From: Marimonas lutisalis
GTDB lineage: Bacteria; Pseudomonadota; Alphaproteobacteria; Rhodobacterales; Rhodobacteraceae
Reading direction: 5' to 3'
Assembly: GCF_005434965.1 (NCBI RefSeq)
Contig: NZ_SKCI01000004.1
Coordinates: forward strand, 372,001-436,000
Length of the DNA stretch: 64,000 bases
This document shows, piece after piece, positions 18,156 through 26,573 of the stretch. How positions within the stretch are numbered: the stretch's first letter is position 1; each line of letters opens with the position of its first letter. The position numbers and the translations under genes are program-made. Below the pieces are notes generated by a model, which saw only the letters and a list, made by a program, of their open reading frames with translations, searched no databases and was not told the origin of the DNA.

Positions 18156-19235
18156 TCAGGGCCGGGCAATCCCCGACAGATCAACACTCACCCGCTCGCC
18201 CAGGCTGACCAGGCTGTCATGCAGCAGTTGCAGCGCATAGGCCGGGTTGTGGGCATAGGCCCCCGGGTCCTTTTTCACCGCCTGGAAGTTATAGGCCGCT
18301 TTCAACAGGCGCGGCGTCCAGCTCTTGTAGGCATTGGGATACACCGCCTCGGCGGCTTCGATTGCCCCGCTGCCATCGCTGTCATTGAAGAAATAGGGAT
18401 AGGCATCGGCGGTATATCCGATGGGCTTGCCGGTCACCTCGGCGGCATAGACCATGATCGCGCGGTCCAGCCGCGCGTGCAGGCCGTGGATCTCCTCGGC
18501 GATGCCGCCCGCGTTCTGCCCGTCGCCATCGTAATCCCCGGGCCGCATGCGGATATCGCTCAACTCTTCCACCCCGCGGTGGCAGGCCATGCAGGGCTCG
18601 GGCGCGACCTGCGTGTCATGCGGATCGTGGCAGGCGGTGCAGCTGCTGGCGCTTGGCACATGGGCAAACCGCCCGGCATAGCTCTGCCCCGGGTATTCGA
18701 ACCCGCCGCCCACGTCCGCGCCCCGCATCACCGTCGCGGCAATGCCGTAATGGATATTCAGGAAGGGCAGATCGGCCGAAACCTCGTCCTCGCCCAGCCC
18801 TTTCACCGCCGCGCGCACGCTCTCGCCCGCCTCCCGGCCCATGTGGCAGACCGTGCAGGCGGCATCCGCGCCCAGCCCATCCTCCGCAACGCCCGATGGA
18901 AACACCGCGCGATCCAGCGCCATCGCCGCCGTGCTGTGGCAGGCCGCGCAACTCACCGGCGCGTTGATCGGTGCGGGCGCATCCACCTTGCCCGCGGCCG
19001 ATCCATCGGCACCGATGAAATCGGCGAATCCCGGCGCCGAATGGCAGGTGGCGCAAACCTCCGGTACCGCGCCCTCCTCGTTCCAGTGGGTGAAAGATTC
19101 GGAGTGATAATCCCCGTGCGGGCTCGCCATCCAGGCATCCACGATCCCGCCCAGCCCCTGCTCCTGCGCCGTCACCGGCGCGGCGCCAAGAATGCAGACA
19201 CCGGCAAACATTCGGGCAATCCATCTCAGGCGCAT
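18156..19235 (-). CDS. Penta-haem c-type cytochrome
   Basis: A 359-residue exported protein with a signal peptide (MFAGVCILGAAPVTA, cut before QE) and five CxxCH haem sites: residues 61-65 (CATCH), 96-100 (CAACH), 127-131 (CTVCH), 199-203 (CTACH) and 215-219 (CMACH). The C-terminal part has no haem motif but contains acidic loops, DYDGDG near 234 and NDSDGSG near 284, that look like EF-hand calcium sites. The start has GGAGG upstream. It is divergent, with a 121-bp gap, from a ferric-reductase-like flavocytochrome, suggesting periplasmic electron transfer coupled to that membrane enzyme. The electron acceptor or donor is unknown. Confidence 0.85.
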   Translation of the reverse strand: MRLRWIARMFAGVCILGAAPVTAQEQGLGGIVDAWMASPHGDYHSESFTHWNEEGAVPEVCATCHSAPGFADFIGADGSAAGKVDAPAPINAPVSCAACHSTAAMALDRAVFPSGVAEDGLGADAACTVCHMGREAGESVRAAVKGLGEDEVSADLPFLNIHYGIAATVMRGADVGGGFEYPGQSYAGRFAHVPSASSCTACHDPHDTQVAPEPCMACHRGVEELSDIRMRPGDYDGDGQNAGGIAEEIHGLHARLDRAIMVYAAEVTGKPIGYTADAYPYFFNDSDGSGAIEAAEAVYPNAYKSWTPRLLKAAYNFQAVKKDPGAYAHNPAYALQLLHDSLVSLGERVSVDLSGIARP

Positions 19236-19356
19236 GATCCATCCTCCACTGACATCCGACCTTAACAGAATATCACACGCCCCGGCGTGCCAGCTTGACG
19301 GGGATCAAAGCCCGGCGCATGCAGGTCTGCGACGCTGAAACGCGCCCGACTTGCAA

Positions 19357-20811
19357 ATGCCCCGAATGACCCACGCACCCCGAACCCCACGCCACGCATC
19401 CGGTGCCCTCCTGGCGCTGATCTATCTCGCCGCCTGCCTCGCGCCGCTGGCGCTGGCGCTGCTGCGCCCCGCCGCGCCGGCCGATCCGTGGGAACACGCC
19501 GCCGCGGGCCTCGGCCTTGTCGCGCTCTCTGCCATGGCAGTGCAATTCGTCACCTCCGGGCGCTTTCACGTCATCTCCGCCCGGCTCGGCATCGACAGGA
19601 TCATGGCCTTTCACAAGATCGCCGCCTGGTGGGCGCTGGCCGCTTTGCTGCTGCACCCGCTTCTCTTCGTGTTGCCCACATGGGCCGAAAACCCCGCACT
19701 CGGCACCGAACGGCTCACCGCCTATCTCACGCTGCCGCGCTATCGCACCGGTGTCGTCGCGCTGGCGGCGCTGCTGCTTCTCGTTCTGTCCGCCGCCCTG
19801 CGCGAACGCCTGCCTTGGCAACACGAAACCTGGCGGGCCGGCCACCTGGTCCTCGGAATGGTTGCGATCTTCTGCGGGCTGCATCATGCCATCACCGCCG
19901 GCCGGTTCAGCGCACTCGGCGCGCTCAATGGCTTCTGGTGGCTCACCGGTCTGGCCGTCCTTCTCATCCTCGCTACGCTTTACCTCTGGCGCTGGGCGCG
20001 GCTGCACCGCGCGCCCTGGCGCGTGGCCTCGGTCACCAAACGCGCCGACCGGATATGGGAGCTTGACGTGCAGCCTGCCCCCGGCACCCCGCCGCTGGCC
20101 TACCGCGCCGGGCAATTCGCCTGGATCACCACCGGCACCCACCGTTTCCCGCTCTTCGACCATCCGTTTTCCATCGCCGACAGTCCCCGCCGCCCCGGCC
20201 TCTCGTTCTTGATCAAGGAGCTCGGCGATTTCACTTCAGCCGTTCCCGCGCTGGCGCCGGGCACCCCGGTCGGGATCGACGGCCCCTATGGCAATTTCAC
20301 GCTACAGGACCATCCCGGCGATGCCATCCTGCTCATCGCCGGCGGCGCCGGGATCGGGCCGATAATGGGTCTCCTGCGCGATCTTGCGGCCACCGGCGAT
20401 ACGCGCCCGGTCCGCCTCGCCTACGCCGCCGGCCACCCGGACAACTTCGCCTGCCTCGATGAAATCGCGGCAGCGCAGGAAACCCTCGATTTGCGGACTC
20501 TTCTGCTCAGCGAAGAGGACACCCCCAGCTGGCAGGGCCAGCTTGGCCGCCTCACACATGAGCGTCTGGAAACCATGCTCTCAGGCCTCGATCCCGCGCG
20601 CAGCGTCGCCATGATCTGCGGCCCCGGCAGGATGATCACCGCCGTTTCCGACGCGCTCGGCGATCTCGGCATGCCGATGCGCAACATCGTCTACGAACGC
20701 TTCGACTACGCCGGCGGCACCTCCCGGCAGGATCGCCGCCACCGCCGTCATTTCTACGGCGTGCTTGGCATCGTCGCGCTCGGCACGGCCGGTTTTGCCC
20801 TGCTGGCCTGA
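19357..20811 (+). CDS. Ferric-reductase-like transmembrane flavocytochrome
   Basis: About 484 residues, with six or so N-terminal membrane helices of the ferric-reductase/NOX type. Histidines that could bind haem are at FHKIAAWW, LLLHPLLF, GHLVLG and LHHAITAG. A cytosolic ferredoxin-reductase module follows: FAD-binding around HPFSIADSP, then NAD(P)-binding with LIAGGAGIGPIMGLL and CGPGRM. A short C-terminal helix (FYGVLGIVALGTAGFALLA) is extra. The start is uncertain (ATG 19357 or 19366; no clear ribosome-binding site). It probably moves electrons from NAD(P)H across the membrane, plausibly to the adjacent penta-haem cytochrome. It converges on the M24 gene, with four bases between stops. 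Confidence 0.85.
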   Translation: MPRMTHAPRTPRHASGALLALIYLAACLAPLALALLRPAAPADPWEHAAAGLGLVALSAMAVQFVTSGRFHVISARLGIDRIMAFHKIAAWWALAALLLHPLLFVLPTWAENPALGTERLTAYLTLPRYRTGVVALAALLLLVLSAALRERLPWQHETWRAGHLVLGMVAIFCGLHHAITAGRFSALGALNGFWWLTGLAVLLILATLYLWRWARLHRAPWRVASVTKRADRIWELDVQPAPGTPPLAYRAGQFAWITTGTHRFPLFDHPFSIADSPRRPGLSFLIKELGDFTSAVPALAPGTPVGIDGPYGNFTLQDHPGDAILLIAGGAGIGPIMGLLRDLAATGDTRPVRLAYAAGHPDNFACLDEIAAAQETLDLRTLLLSEEDTPSWQGQLGRLTHERLETMLSGLDPARSVAMICGPGRMITAVSDALGDLGMPMRNIVYERFDYAGGTSRQDRRHRRHFYGVLGIVALGTAGFALLA

Positions 20812-20815
20812 GGGC

Positions 20816-21964
20816 TCAGACGATCATGTCCTCGACCGCCTTGGGGTGGCGCGTCACCGCTTCATAGCCGTCCTCGGTGATGATGAAACTATCCCCCACC
20901 TGCGCGCGGAAATCCTCGACCGTCACCGACCCGTCCACGGCAAACACCATCCCCGGCTGCAACACCGTCTTGTCCCCGGTCACCAATTGCGGATGCTCCA
21001 GGAAGCTGAACCCCGTCGCCCGCCCACAGCGGAACGGGTAATCATAGCCCGCCCCCTGGATCACCTCGGCATAGGCCGCGTGCACGCTCTCGGCCGTCAC
21101 CCCCGGGCCCAGCACCTCCAGCGCGGCGCGCTGGCTCGCCACCGCCACCTCGTAGACCTCGGCCTGCCGCGGATCGGCGATCTCGCCGATCCAGAAGGTG
21201 CGGTCGAATCCCAGCTTGAAGCGGTGAAAATTCGTCATCCCGCAGAAACACAGGAACACCGGCTCGCCGCGCTGCATGATCCGGGTCGAGGCCCGGTGAT
21301 GCGTCTTCACGATATCCCGCCCCGAGGCCATGATCTGCAGGAAATGCGTATTGGGCGACATCTCGGTGGTGTCGCAATGCGCGGCAAGGATCTCGGCCGC
21401 CTTGCGCGTGCCCGCCTGCGACGTGGCAATTGCCACCTCGTATTCCGGCACACCCGCGCCGATCGCTTCGCGCCCGGCCTGCATCATCGCCATGCCGACC
21501 TGCCCGGCATGGCGCGCCAACTGCAACTCCTCGGGCGATTTGATCATCCGCAGATCCGCTAGGATCGGCGTCACGTTCCCGATCGCGGGTGCCTCCACCA
21601 GCGTATCCACGTAGGCCCGCACCACGGGCGGCATGTGGTCGGGCTCCAGCCCGATCTTGCCGGCATGCTTCAGCGCGCCGGGCAGTTCCTCGCGCCACTC
21701 ATTGCCCAGCCCGTCGTTCCACGCCGCGATCCGCCCGACATGCGCCAGCGCCCGGGCCGCATTCTGATCCAGCGCCGGCGTGATCAGCAGGCTTTCGCCA
21801 TCGCGCGGCACCACCAGGATCGTGGGTCGGCCGAACTCCATGTGCAGATAGTCGAAATACCCGGTCAGGTAATAGACATTGTCGTCATCGGTAATCAGCG
21901 CCACGTCGATGCCGGCCTCGGCCAGGCGATTGCGGAACTCTTGCATACGCGTCTCAAACATCAT
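20816..21964 (-). CDS. M24-fold (creatinase/Xaa-Pro-peptidase-like) protein lacking metal ligands
   Basis: A 382-residue pita-bread protein with a creatinase N-terminal domain (residues 1-145) and an M24 C-terminal domain. The five usual metal ligands are largely missing. The first Asp position is Cys (FLCFCG), the GH of GHG is GR (RCGRATG), the EP position is DG (FAVDGSV) and the final Glu is Gly (QVGDSF). Only the GFDRTF aspartate and a conserved histidine (KTHHRAS) remain. This excludes a standard dinuclear aminopeptidase and points to a creatinase-like, metal-independent hydrolase or a pseudoenzyme. It is transcribed with an M20D amidohydrolase five bases upstream, so a paired amide-hydrolysis route is likely. 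Confidence 0.8.
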   Translation of the reverse strand: MMFETRMQEFRNRLAEAGIDVALITDDDNVYYLTGYFDYLHMEFGRPTILVVPRDGESLLITPALDQNAARALAHVGRIAAWNDGLGNEWREELPGALKHAGKIGLEPDHMPPVVRAYVDTLVEAPAIGNVTPILADLRMIKSPEELQLARHAGQVGMAMMQAGREAIGAGVPEYEVAIATSQAGTRKAAEILAAHCDTTEMSPNTHFLQIMASGRDIVKTHHRASTRIMQRGEPVFLCFCGMTNFHRFKLGFDRTFWIGEIADPRQAEVYEVAVASQRAALEVLGPGVTAESVHAAYAEVIQGAGYDYPFRCGRATGFSFLEHPQLVTGDKTVLQPGMVFAVDGSVTVEDFRAQVGDSFIITEDGYEAVTRHPKAVEDMIV

Positions 21965-21969
21965 GGCCC

Positions 21970-23106
21970 TTATCCTTCCCCCCGCACGGGCAACCGGTCC
22001 CGGACCAGCGCCGCCCAGAACCGCGCGCCCAGCGGCAACAGCGCATCGTTGAAATCATAGTCGCTCGAATGCAGCGTCTGGCCGTGCGCGCCGTCCTCGC
22101 CATTGCCCAGCAGCAGGAAACACCCCGGCACGGCGGCGCTGAAATGCGCGAAATCCTCGGAAAAGCTCATCGGCGCGCGATCGCCCAGCGCGTCCAGCCC
22201 CGCCGCCTGCGCCGCGCGCAGCACGGCCTCGGTCGGCGCCTCGGCATTGATCGTCTCGATGAACTCGGTGTTGAAACTCACCTCGGCCTCCACACCATGC
22301 GCGGCCGCCACGCCCCCGGCGATCTGCCGCATCAGCGACTCGATCTCTTCGCGGTCCGCGGGGCTCCGCGCCCGCGCATCGCCCTTCAGAACCGCCCGCC
22401 CGGGCAAGACGTTGCGCTGCCCGTCGGTCAGGAACTCGGTCACCGACACCACCGCGCCGGCCCCGGGCGGCAGGCGGCGCGCCACGATGGTCTGCAACGC
22501 CTGCACCATCTCGGCCCCCACGGTGATCGCATCACGCCCCGCCTGCGGCATCGATGCATGGCCGCCCTGGCCCTCAATCGTGATCTCAAAGAGGCTCTCG
22601 CTGGAACAGATCAGCCCCTTGCGGGTCGAGACCTGCCCGACCGGCGCGCCCGGCAGGTTGTGGATGCCATAGACCTCTTCGATCGGGAACCGCTCCAGCA
22701 CGCCCTCGTCGATCATCGCCCGCGCGCCCAGCCCGTGTTCCTCGTTCGGCTGGAACAGGAACACCACCGTGCCGTCGAAATCCCGCGCCTCGGCCAGGGC
22801 CTGCGCCGCGCCCAGCAGCATCGTGGTATGCCCATCATGGCCACAGGCATGCATCCTGCCAGCATGCTCGGAGACGTAATCATGCGTGCTCGTCTCGGTG
22901 ATCGGCAGCGCATCCATATCCGCCCGCAGCCCGATCGCCCGGTTGCCATTGCCCGCGCGCAATATGCCGACCACGCCCGCGCCCTCGTGCACCTCCAGTC
23001 CCCAGTCGCGCAACAGCCCCGCCACGCGGGCACGCGTGCGCGGCAGCTCGAAACCCAACTCGGGCCGTCTGTGAAACTCGTGCCGGAGCGCTACCAGATC
23101 GTCCAT
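21970..23106 (-). CDS. M20D amidohydrolase (hippurate hydrolase/N-acyl amino acid hydrolase type)
   Basis: A 378-residue metallo-amidohydrolase cleaving N-acyl amino acids or related amides in the cytoplasm. Metal and catalytic residues are in RADMDALP, MHACGHDGH (C88, H90), NEEHG (E122-E123) and GIHNLP. The dimerisation domain starts near SLFEITIEGQGGHASMPQ. The ATG is only weakly supported by AGGAATGGG upstream. It is followed within five bases by the M24-fold gene, so the two probably act on the same substrate. The family is broad; hippurate itself is only one possibility. Confidence 0.85.
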   Translation of the reverse strand: MDDLVALRHEFHRRPELGFELPRTRARVAGLLRDWGLEVHEGAGVVGILRAGNGNRAIGLRADMDALPITETSTHDYVSEHAGRMHACGHDGHTTMLLGAAQALAEARDFDGTVVFLFQPNEEHGLGARAMIDEGVLERFPIEEVYGIHNLPGAPVGQVSTRKGLICSSESLFEITIEGQGGHASMPQAGRDAITVGAEMVQALQTIVARRLPPGAGAVVSVTEFLTDGQRNVLPGRAVLKGDARARSPADREEIESLMRQIAGGVAAAHGVEAEVSFNTEFIETINAEAPTEAVLRAAQAAGLDALGDRAPMSFSEDFAHFSAAVPGCFLLLGNGEDGAHGQTLHSSDYDFNDALLPLGARFWAALVRDRLPVRGEG

Positions 23107-23219
23107 GTTCGCCCATTCCTGCGCCGCACCGCGCGCCGCGTTAAGTTAATTCCGGTTAACTCCCGGCCCGAATTGCCGGCAGCCGGATGTCAGCCGGAAG
23201 TCATACGCATGTCACCCCC

Positions 23220-23240
23220 CGAATTTTCTGCGAAAATTCG
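23220..23240. terminator. TTTTC-TGC-GAAAA hairpin, copy 1
   Basis: Perfect 9-bp arms (CGAATTTTC and GAAAATTCG) around TGC, 24 bases after the stop of the M20 gene on the minus strand. The same core with the same three-base loop occurs at 48724-48742. The rest of the 157-bp gap holds GTTAA/TTAAC repeats but no recognised site. Confidence 0.5.
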
Positions 23241-23263
23241 CGTTAACCACGCGGGACGGTGCC

Positions 23264-24541
23264 CTATCCCAGCAGGTCCAGCAGGCTGCGCCCCATCACC
23301 TGCGCGCTCTCCACCATGTCGTCGATGCCCACGTATTCATCCGGCTTGTGCGCCAGGTCCAGGATGCCCGGCCCATAGGCGATGCAGTTCTTCAGCCGCC
23401 CGATCCGGTCGATATGTTTCTGGTCGTAAGTACCTGGCGAAACGACATAATCCGCCTCTTTCCCCATCACGTCGGCAATCGCCTTCGCCACCGATTGCAC
23501 CACCGGCGCGCTTTTTTCCGTCATCGTCGGCAGCACCCGCTGCAACTCGCGCACGTCGTATCGGAAATTCTCGCGGCTCTCCTGCACCCGGCGCAGCACG
23601 GCATGAATTTCCTCCTGTACCTCGTCGATATCCTCCTCGATCAGGAACCGCCGGTCGATCACCATCCGGCAGCTGTCCGGCACGCAAGGGCTTGGTAAAC
23701 CAGTATAATCTGCCTCCTGCTCGGCCTCGCCCCCGTGGATCGAGTTGATGTTCAGCGTCGATTGCTTGGCGCCTTCGGGCACCACCGGCATATCCGTGCG
23801 TTTTTGCGCCAGCGCCGGAAAAAGGCTGGTTTCCATCTCGCTCATCACCGCCCCCATGTGCCGCACCGCGCAATCGCCCAGAAACGGCATGGAGCCATGG
23901 GCAATCTCGCCATGCGTCTCGATCTCGGCCCACCACACGCCGCGATGGCCGAGGCAGATGCGGTCCTTGTTCAATGGCTCGGGGATAATCACATGCTGCA
24001 CCCGCTCGGGCGAAAACCACCCTTTTTCAGCAAGATAGGCCACCCCGCCAAACCCGCCGGATTCTTCATCAGCGGTGCCGCTGATCTCGATCGCGCCCCT
24101 GAAATCGGGGCAGATGGCGATGAACGCCTCTGCCGCGACAATGCTCGCGGCAAGGCCACCTTTCATGTCACAGGCGCCGCGGCCATAAATCTTGCCGTCC
24201 TTCACCTCCCCGCCGAACGGATCGGTGGTCCAGCCGCGCCCCACCTCGACCACGTCGATGTGGCTGTTGAAATGCACGCACTCGCCCGGCTGTGCGCCCT
24301 CTTTACGGGCTATTAAGTTCCAGCGCGGATACTTGTCGCTATCGCCAATCGCGCCTTCCGCGCGCACCAGATCGGTATGAAACCCGTGCCGCACCAGCCT
24401 GCGATCCAGGAAATCGCAGATCTCGCGGTAATTCTCGCCCGGCGGGTTCAACGTCGGAATGCGGATCAGGTCCTGCGTCAACTCCACCAGGTCGGCACGC
24501 CGCGCCTCGATCTCCAGCATCAGTTTCTCTGACAGGTCCAT
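23264..24541 (-). CDS. M20 family deacylase (ArgE/DapE-like)
   Basis: A 425-residue zinc hydrolase of the acetylornithine deacetylase/succinyl-diaminopimelate desuccinylase group. Metal ligands are in NSHIDVV, YGRGACDMKGG and TADEESGG. The closing histidine lies near GTYDQKHI, and a dimerisation domain is inserted in the middle. The start ATG 24541 (MDLSEKL) has GGGAG seven bases upstream; the open frame extends farther but enters the cbbY region. Length and motifs suit enzymes removing acyl or carbamoyl groups from amino acids. Its neighbours are other amidohydrolases rather than arginine or lysine genes, so a catabolic role is more likely. Confidence 0.82.
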   Translation of the reverse strand: MDLSEKLMLEIEARRADLVELTQDLIRIPTLNPPGENYREICDFLDRRLVRHGFHTDLVRAEGAIGDSDKYPRWNLIARKEGAQPGECVHFNSHIDVVEVGRGWTTDPFGGEVKDGKIYGRGACDMKGGLAASIVAAEAFIAICPDFRGAIEISGTADEESGGFGGVAYLAEKGWFSPERVQHVIIPEPLNKDRICLGHRGVWWAEIETHGEIAHGSMPFLGDCAVRHMGAVMSEMETSLFPALAQKRTDMPVVPEGAKQSTLNINSIHGGEAEQEADYTGLPSPCVPDSCRMVIDRRFLIEEDIDEVQEEIHAVLRRVQESRENFRYDVRELQRVLPTMTEKSAPVVQSVAKAIADVMGKEADYVVSPGTYDQKHIDRIGRLKNCIAYGPGILDLAHKPDEYVGIDDMVESAQVMGRSLLDLLG

Positions 24542-24602
24542 CGCATCGCTCCCTTGCTTCCCAAGGGGATCATGCCCGCGACCAAATGAAATGCGCAACC
24601 CC

Positions 24603-24625
24603 GTAGGCCGGGATTTCAGCCCACC
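24603..24625 (+). repeat. GTAGG-type inverted repeat, degenerate copy at cbbY 3' end
   Basis: GTAGGCCGGG, then ATTT, then CAGCCCACC resembles the repeats at 27324, 44469 and 44504 but has imperfect arms. It overlaps the last codons and stop of cbbY. Confidence 0.4.
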
Positions 24626-25314
24626 GCCACCCGCAACGGCTCGGGCCAATGCGCCCGCTCCAGCGACGGCACCACCCAATCCGCCGCGCTGAAATCATCG
24701 GTGTCGGTATAGGCGCTTGGCGTCACCATCACGCGCAGCCCCGCGCCCCTGGCCGACAGCACCCCGTTGCGGCTGTCCTCGAAGGCCAGCGCGCTTTCGG
24801 GCGCCATCCCCAACCGCTCCAGCGCCAGTTGGAACACGTCCGGCGCGGGTTTCTTCGCCGCCACCTCGTCGCCCGCCGCGATCACGTCGAAAACCTCATC
24901 GGCCGTCCGGCCCCAACCGCACTGGCACAGCGCCTCGACGTTGGGCCGGTTCGTCGTCGTCGCCACGGCCACGCGCAGCCCGGCCTCCCGCGCCGCCGCG
25001 ATCAACTCCGCCACACCGGGCCTCAACGCCAGCCCGCCCCGTTTCAGAAGGTCGGTATAGGCTTTCGTTTTCTCGGCATGATAGGCCACGATCTCGTCGT
25101 CGCTCAGGCGCCGCGCGCCTTCGGGCAATTCGGCCTGGAACGCCCGCACGCGCTCTTTTCCGCCCGTGGTTTTCAGCAGCCGGCGATAGTCGTCCCGCGT
25201 CCAGTGCCAGTTCAGATCCCAAGCATCGAACGTCGCATTGAACGCGTCGCGATGGGCCTCCTCGGTCTCGGCCAGCGTGCCGTCGACATCGAAAATCAGC
25301 GCCTTCAGGCTCAT
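24616..25314 (-). CDS. cbbY: CbbY-type HAD phosphatase (xylulose-1,5-bisphosphate phosphatase)
   Basis: A 232-residue haloacid-dehalogenase-fold phosphatase. Motif I is FDVDGTLAETEEAHRDAF, typical of CbbY; motif II is in VATTTNRPN, K in AAKKPAPDVF and motif IV in FEDSRNG. CbbY removes xylulose-1,5-bisphosphate, an inhibitory misfire product of RuBisCO. It is the last gene of the Calvin-cycle operon and overlaps gph/cbbZ as ATGA. No RuBisCO gene is present in this operon, which makes its retention notable. A more general sugar-phosphate phosphatase role cannot be excluded. Confidence 0.85.
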   Translation of the reverse strand: MSLKALIFDVDGTLAETEEAHRDAFNATFDAWDLNWHWTRDDYRRLLKTTGGKERVRAFQAELPEGARRLSDDEIVAYHAEKTKAYTDLLKRGGLALRPGVAELIAAAREAGLRVAVATTTNRPNVEALCQCGWGRTADEVFDVIAAGDEVAAKKPAPDVFQLALERLGMAPESALAFEDSRNGVLSARGAGLRVMVTPSAYTDTDDFSAADWVVPSLERAHWPEPLRVAVG

Positions 25315-25952
25315 CTCAGCGCAAAATCCGGAAGCTTGGCGAAATCGTCAAACCGAAACGCATGGGTCAGTTCCTCGATAGCCGCCTTGCGATAGCCTTC
25401 GGTAAACAGCGCAAAAGGCACACCCGCACGCTCGGCCGTTTCGGCGTCGATCTCGCTATCCCCGACATAGAGCGGGTTGGGCTCCGCAAGCGCATCGAAC
25501 GCCCTCAGCAGGGGCGCCGGGTCTGGCTTCTTGACACCCAGGCTGTCGCCTCCGATGACCACGCGGAAAAACCGCTCCATGTCCAGCGCCCGCAGGATAT
25601 CGCGGGCGGGTGCTTCGGGTTTGTTGGTGCATACGCCCATGGCACAGCCTGCGTTCGACAACCGCTCCAGCGCGGCGATCATGTTGGGATAGGGCCGGGT
25701 CAGATCGCTGCTCGCCTGGTTGTAGAACTCCAGCGTGACTTTCGTCAGCTCGTCGTGGCGGTCCGGGTCAATCCCGCTCGCCCGCATCACCCGTTCCACC
25801 AGCTTGGGCAGCCCGTTGCCGATGAAAGACGTGATCGTCAGCAGGTCCAGCGGCGGCAGGCCCTCGCCCTCCAGCATCCGGTTGGCCGCGGCCTGGATAT
25901 CCGGCGCACTGTCGATCAGCGTGCCATCAAGATCGAAAACAACTGTTCTCAC
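25311..25952 (-). CDS. cbbZ: Phosphoglycolate phosphatase
   Basis: A 213-residue HAD phosphatase that removes phosphate from 2-phosphoglycolate, the product of RuBisCO oxygenation (also formed in DNA repair). Motifs: FDLDGTLIDSAPDI, CTNKPEAPA, K in GVKKPDP and VGDSEIDAETA. The start is GTG 25952, which overlaps the redoxin stop as GTGA with GGAAGAGG upstream; another GTG lies five codons earlier. The position in the operon next to cbbY fits the photorespiratory salvage function of CbbZ. Confidence 0.88.
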   Translation of the reverse strand: MRTVVFDLDGTLIDSAPDIQAAANRMLEGEGLPPLDLLTITSFIGNGLPKLVERVMRASGIDPDRHDELTKVTLEFYNQASSDLTRPYPNMIAALERLSNAGCAMGVCTNKPEAPARDILRALDMERFFRVVIGGDSLGVKKPDPAPLLRAFDALAEPNPLYVGDSEIDAETAERAGVPFALFTEGYRKAAIEELTHAFRFDDFAKLPDFALR

Positions 25953-26494
25953 GCCTCTTCCTTCCACTTGATCGAACAGCCCATCGAGGCCACCTGCTCC
26001 TCCGGCCCTTTCCCGGTTTCCGCCACCTGCTTCATCGCCTCGTACAGATCACGGCGCAGGTCCGCCGGGCCGGTTTCCTTGCGGCTCGCGTCCAGCCGTC
26101 CGCGATACTGCAACTCGCCCTTCGCATTGAAGCCAAAGAAATCCGGCGTGCACACCGCGTCATAGGCGCGGGCCACGTCCTGTGTCTCGTCATAGAGATA
26201 GGGGAAGGGATAGCCCTCCTCCTTCATCTTTTCGAAACTGTCCTGCGGATAGGTTTCCACGTCGTTCGATGAGATCGCCGCCACCCCGATGCCCAGTTTT
26301 TCCAGATCCTTCGCATCGCGTATGATCCGGTCTTTCACCGCCAGCACATAGGGGCAGTGATTGCAGATGAACATGATCAGCGTGCCCTTGGGGCCCGCAA
26401 CATCGGCCAGGGAATAGGTTTTCCCGTCAACACCGGGCAATGAGAAATCTGGCGCCTGCCAACCGAAGTTGCAGACGGGTGGAATTGCAGCCAT
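25949..26494 (-). CDS. Thioredoxin-fold redoxin (AhpC/TSA-like) in Calvin operon
   Basis: A 181-residue cytoplasmic protein of the thioredoxin-like AhpC/TSA group. It has an N-terminal APDFSLPGVDGKTYSL segment and an active-site motif CNHCPYV, a CxxC arrangement with CNHC instead of the usual CGPC. Other conserved parts are SSNDVETYPQDS and the YDAVCTPDFFGF loop with a third cysteine before the cis-proline. It has no signal peptide. It lies between rpe and cbbZ and overlaps the latter. A thiol-redox role is likely, possibly in peroxide defence or redox control of Calvin enzymes; the latter is speculation from location. Confidence 0.82.
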   Translation of the reverse strand: MAAIPPVCNFGWQAPDFSLPGVDGKTYSLADVAGPKGTLIMFICNHCPYVLAVKDRIIRDAKDLEKLGIGVAAISSNDVETYPQDSFEKMKEEGYPFPYLYDETQDVARAYDAVCTPDFFGFNAKGELQYRGRLDASRKETGPADLRRDLYEAMKQVAETGKGPEEQVASMGCSIKWKEEA

Positions 26495-26545
26495 CTCTAT
26501 CTCCTTTCATGTGGCGCTCGTCGGGCCTCACAGCCCGCCTCGCGC

Positions 26546-26567
26546 GTCCGGCGCGCAAGCGCCGGAC
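26546..26567. terminator. Hairpin with tetraloop between rpe and redoxin gene
   Basis: Nine-bp perfect arms (GTCCGGCGC and GCGCCGGAC) around GCAA, immediately after the rpe stop on the minus strand. There is no T-tract, so it may be a processing or partial-termination site inside the operon. Confidence 0.4.
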
Positions 26568-26573
26568 AAGCGG

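Noticed and set aside
16173-19265. Very long open frame (1030 codons) on the plus strand opposite the substrate-binding protein and cytochrome genes
   Set aside because: It is antisense to two genes with strong family motifs and signal peptides; its translation is rich in Arg, His and Gly without domains, typical of antisense frames in high-GC DNA.
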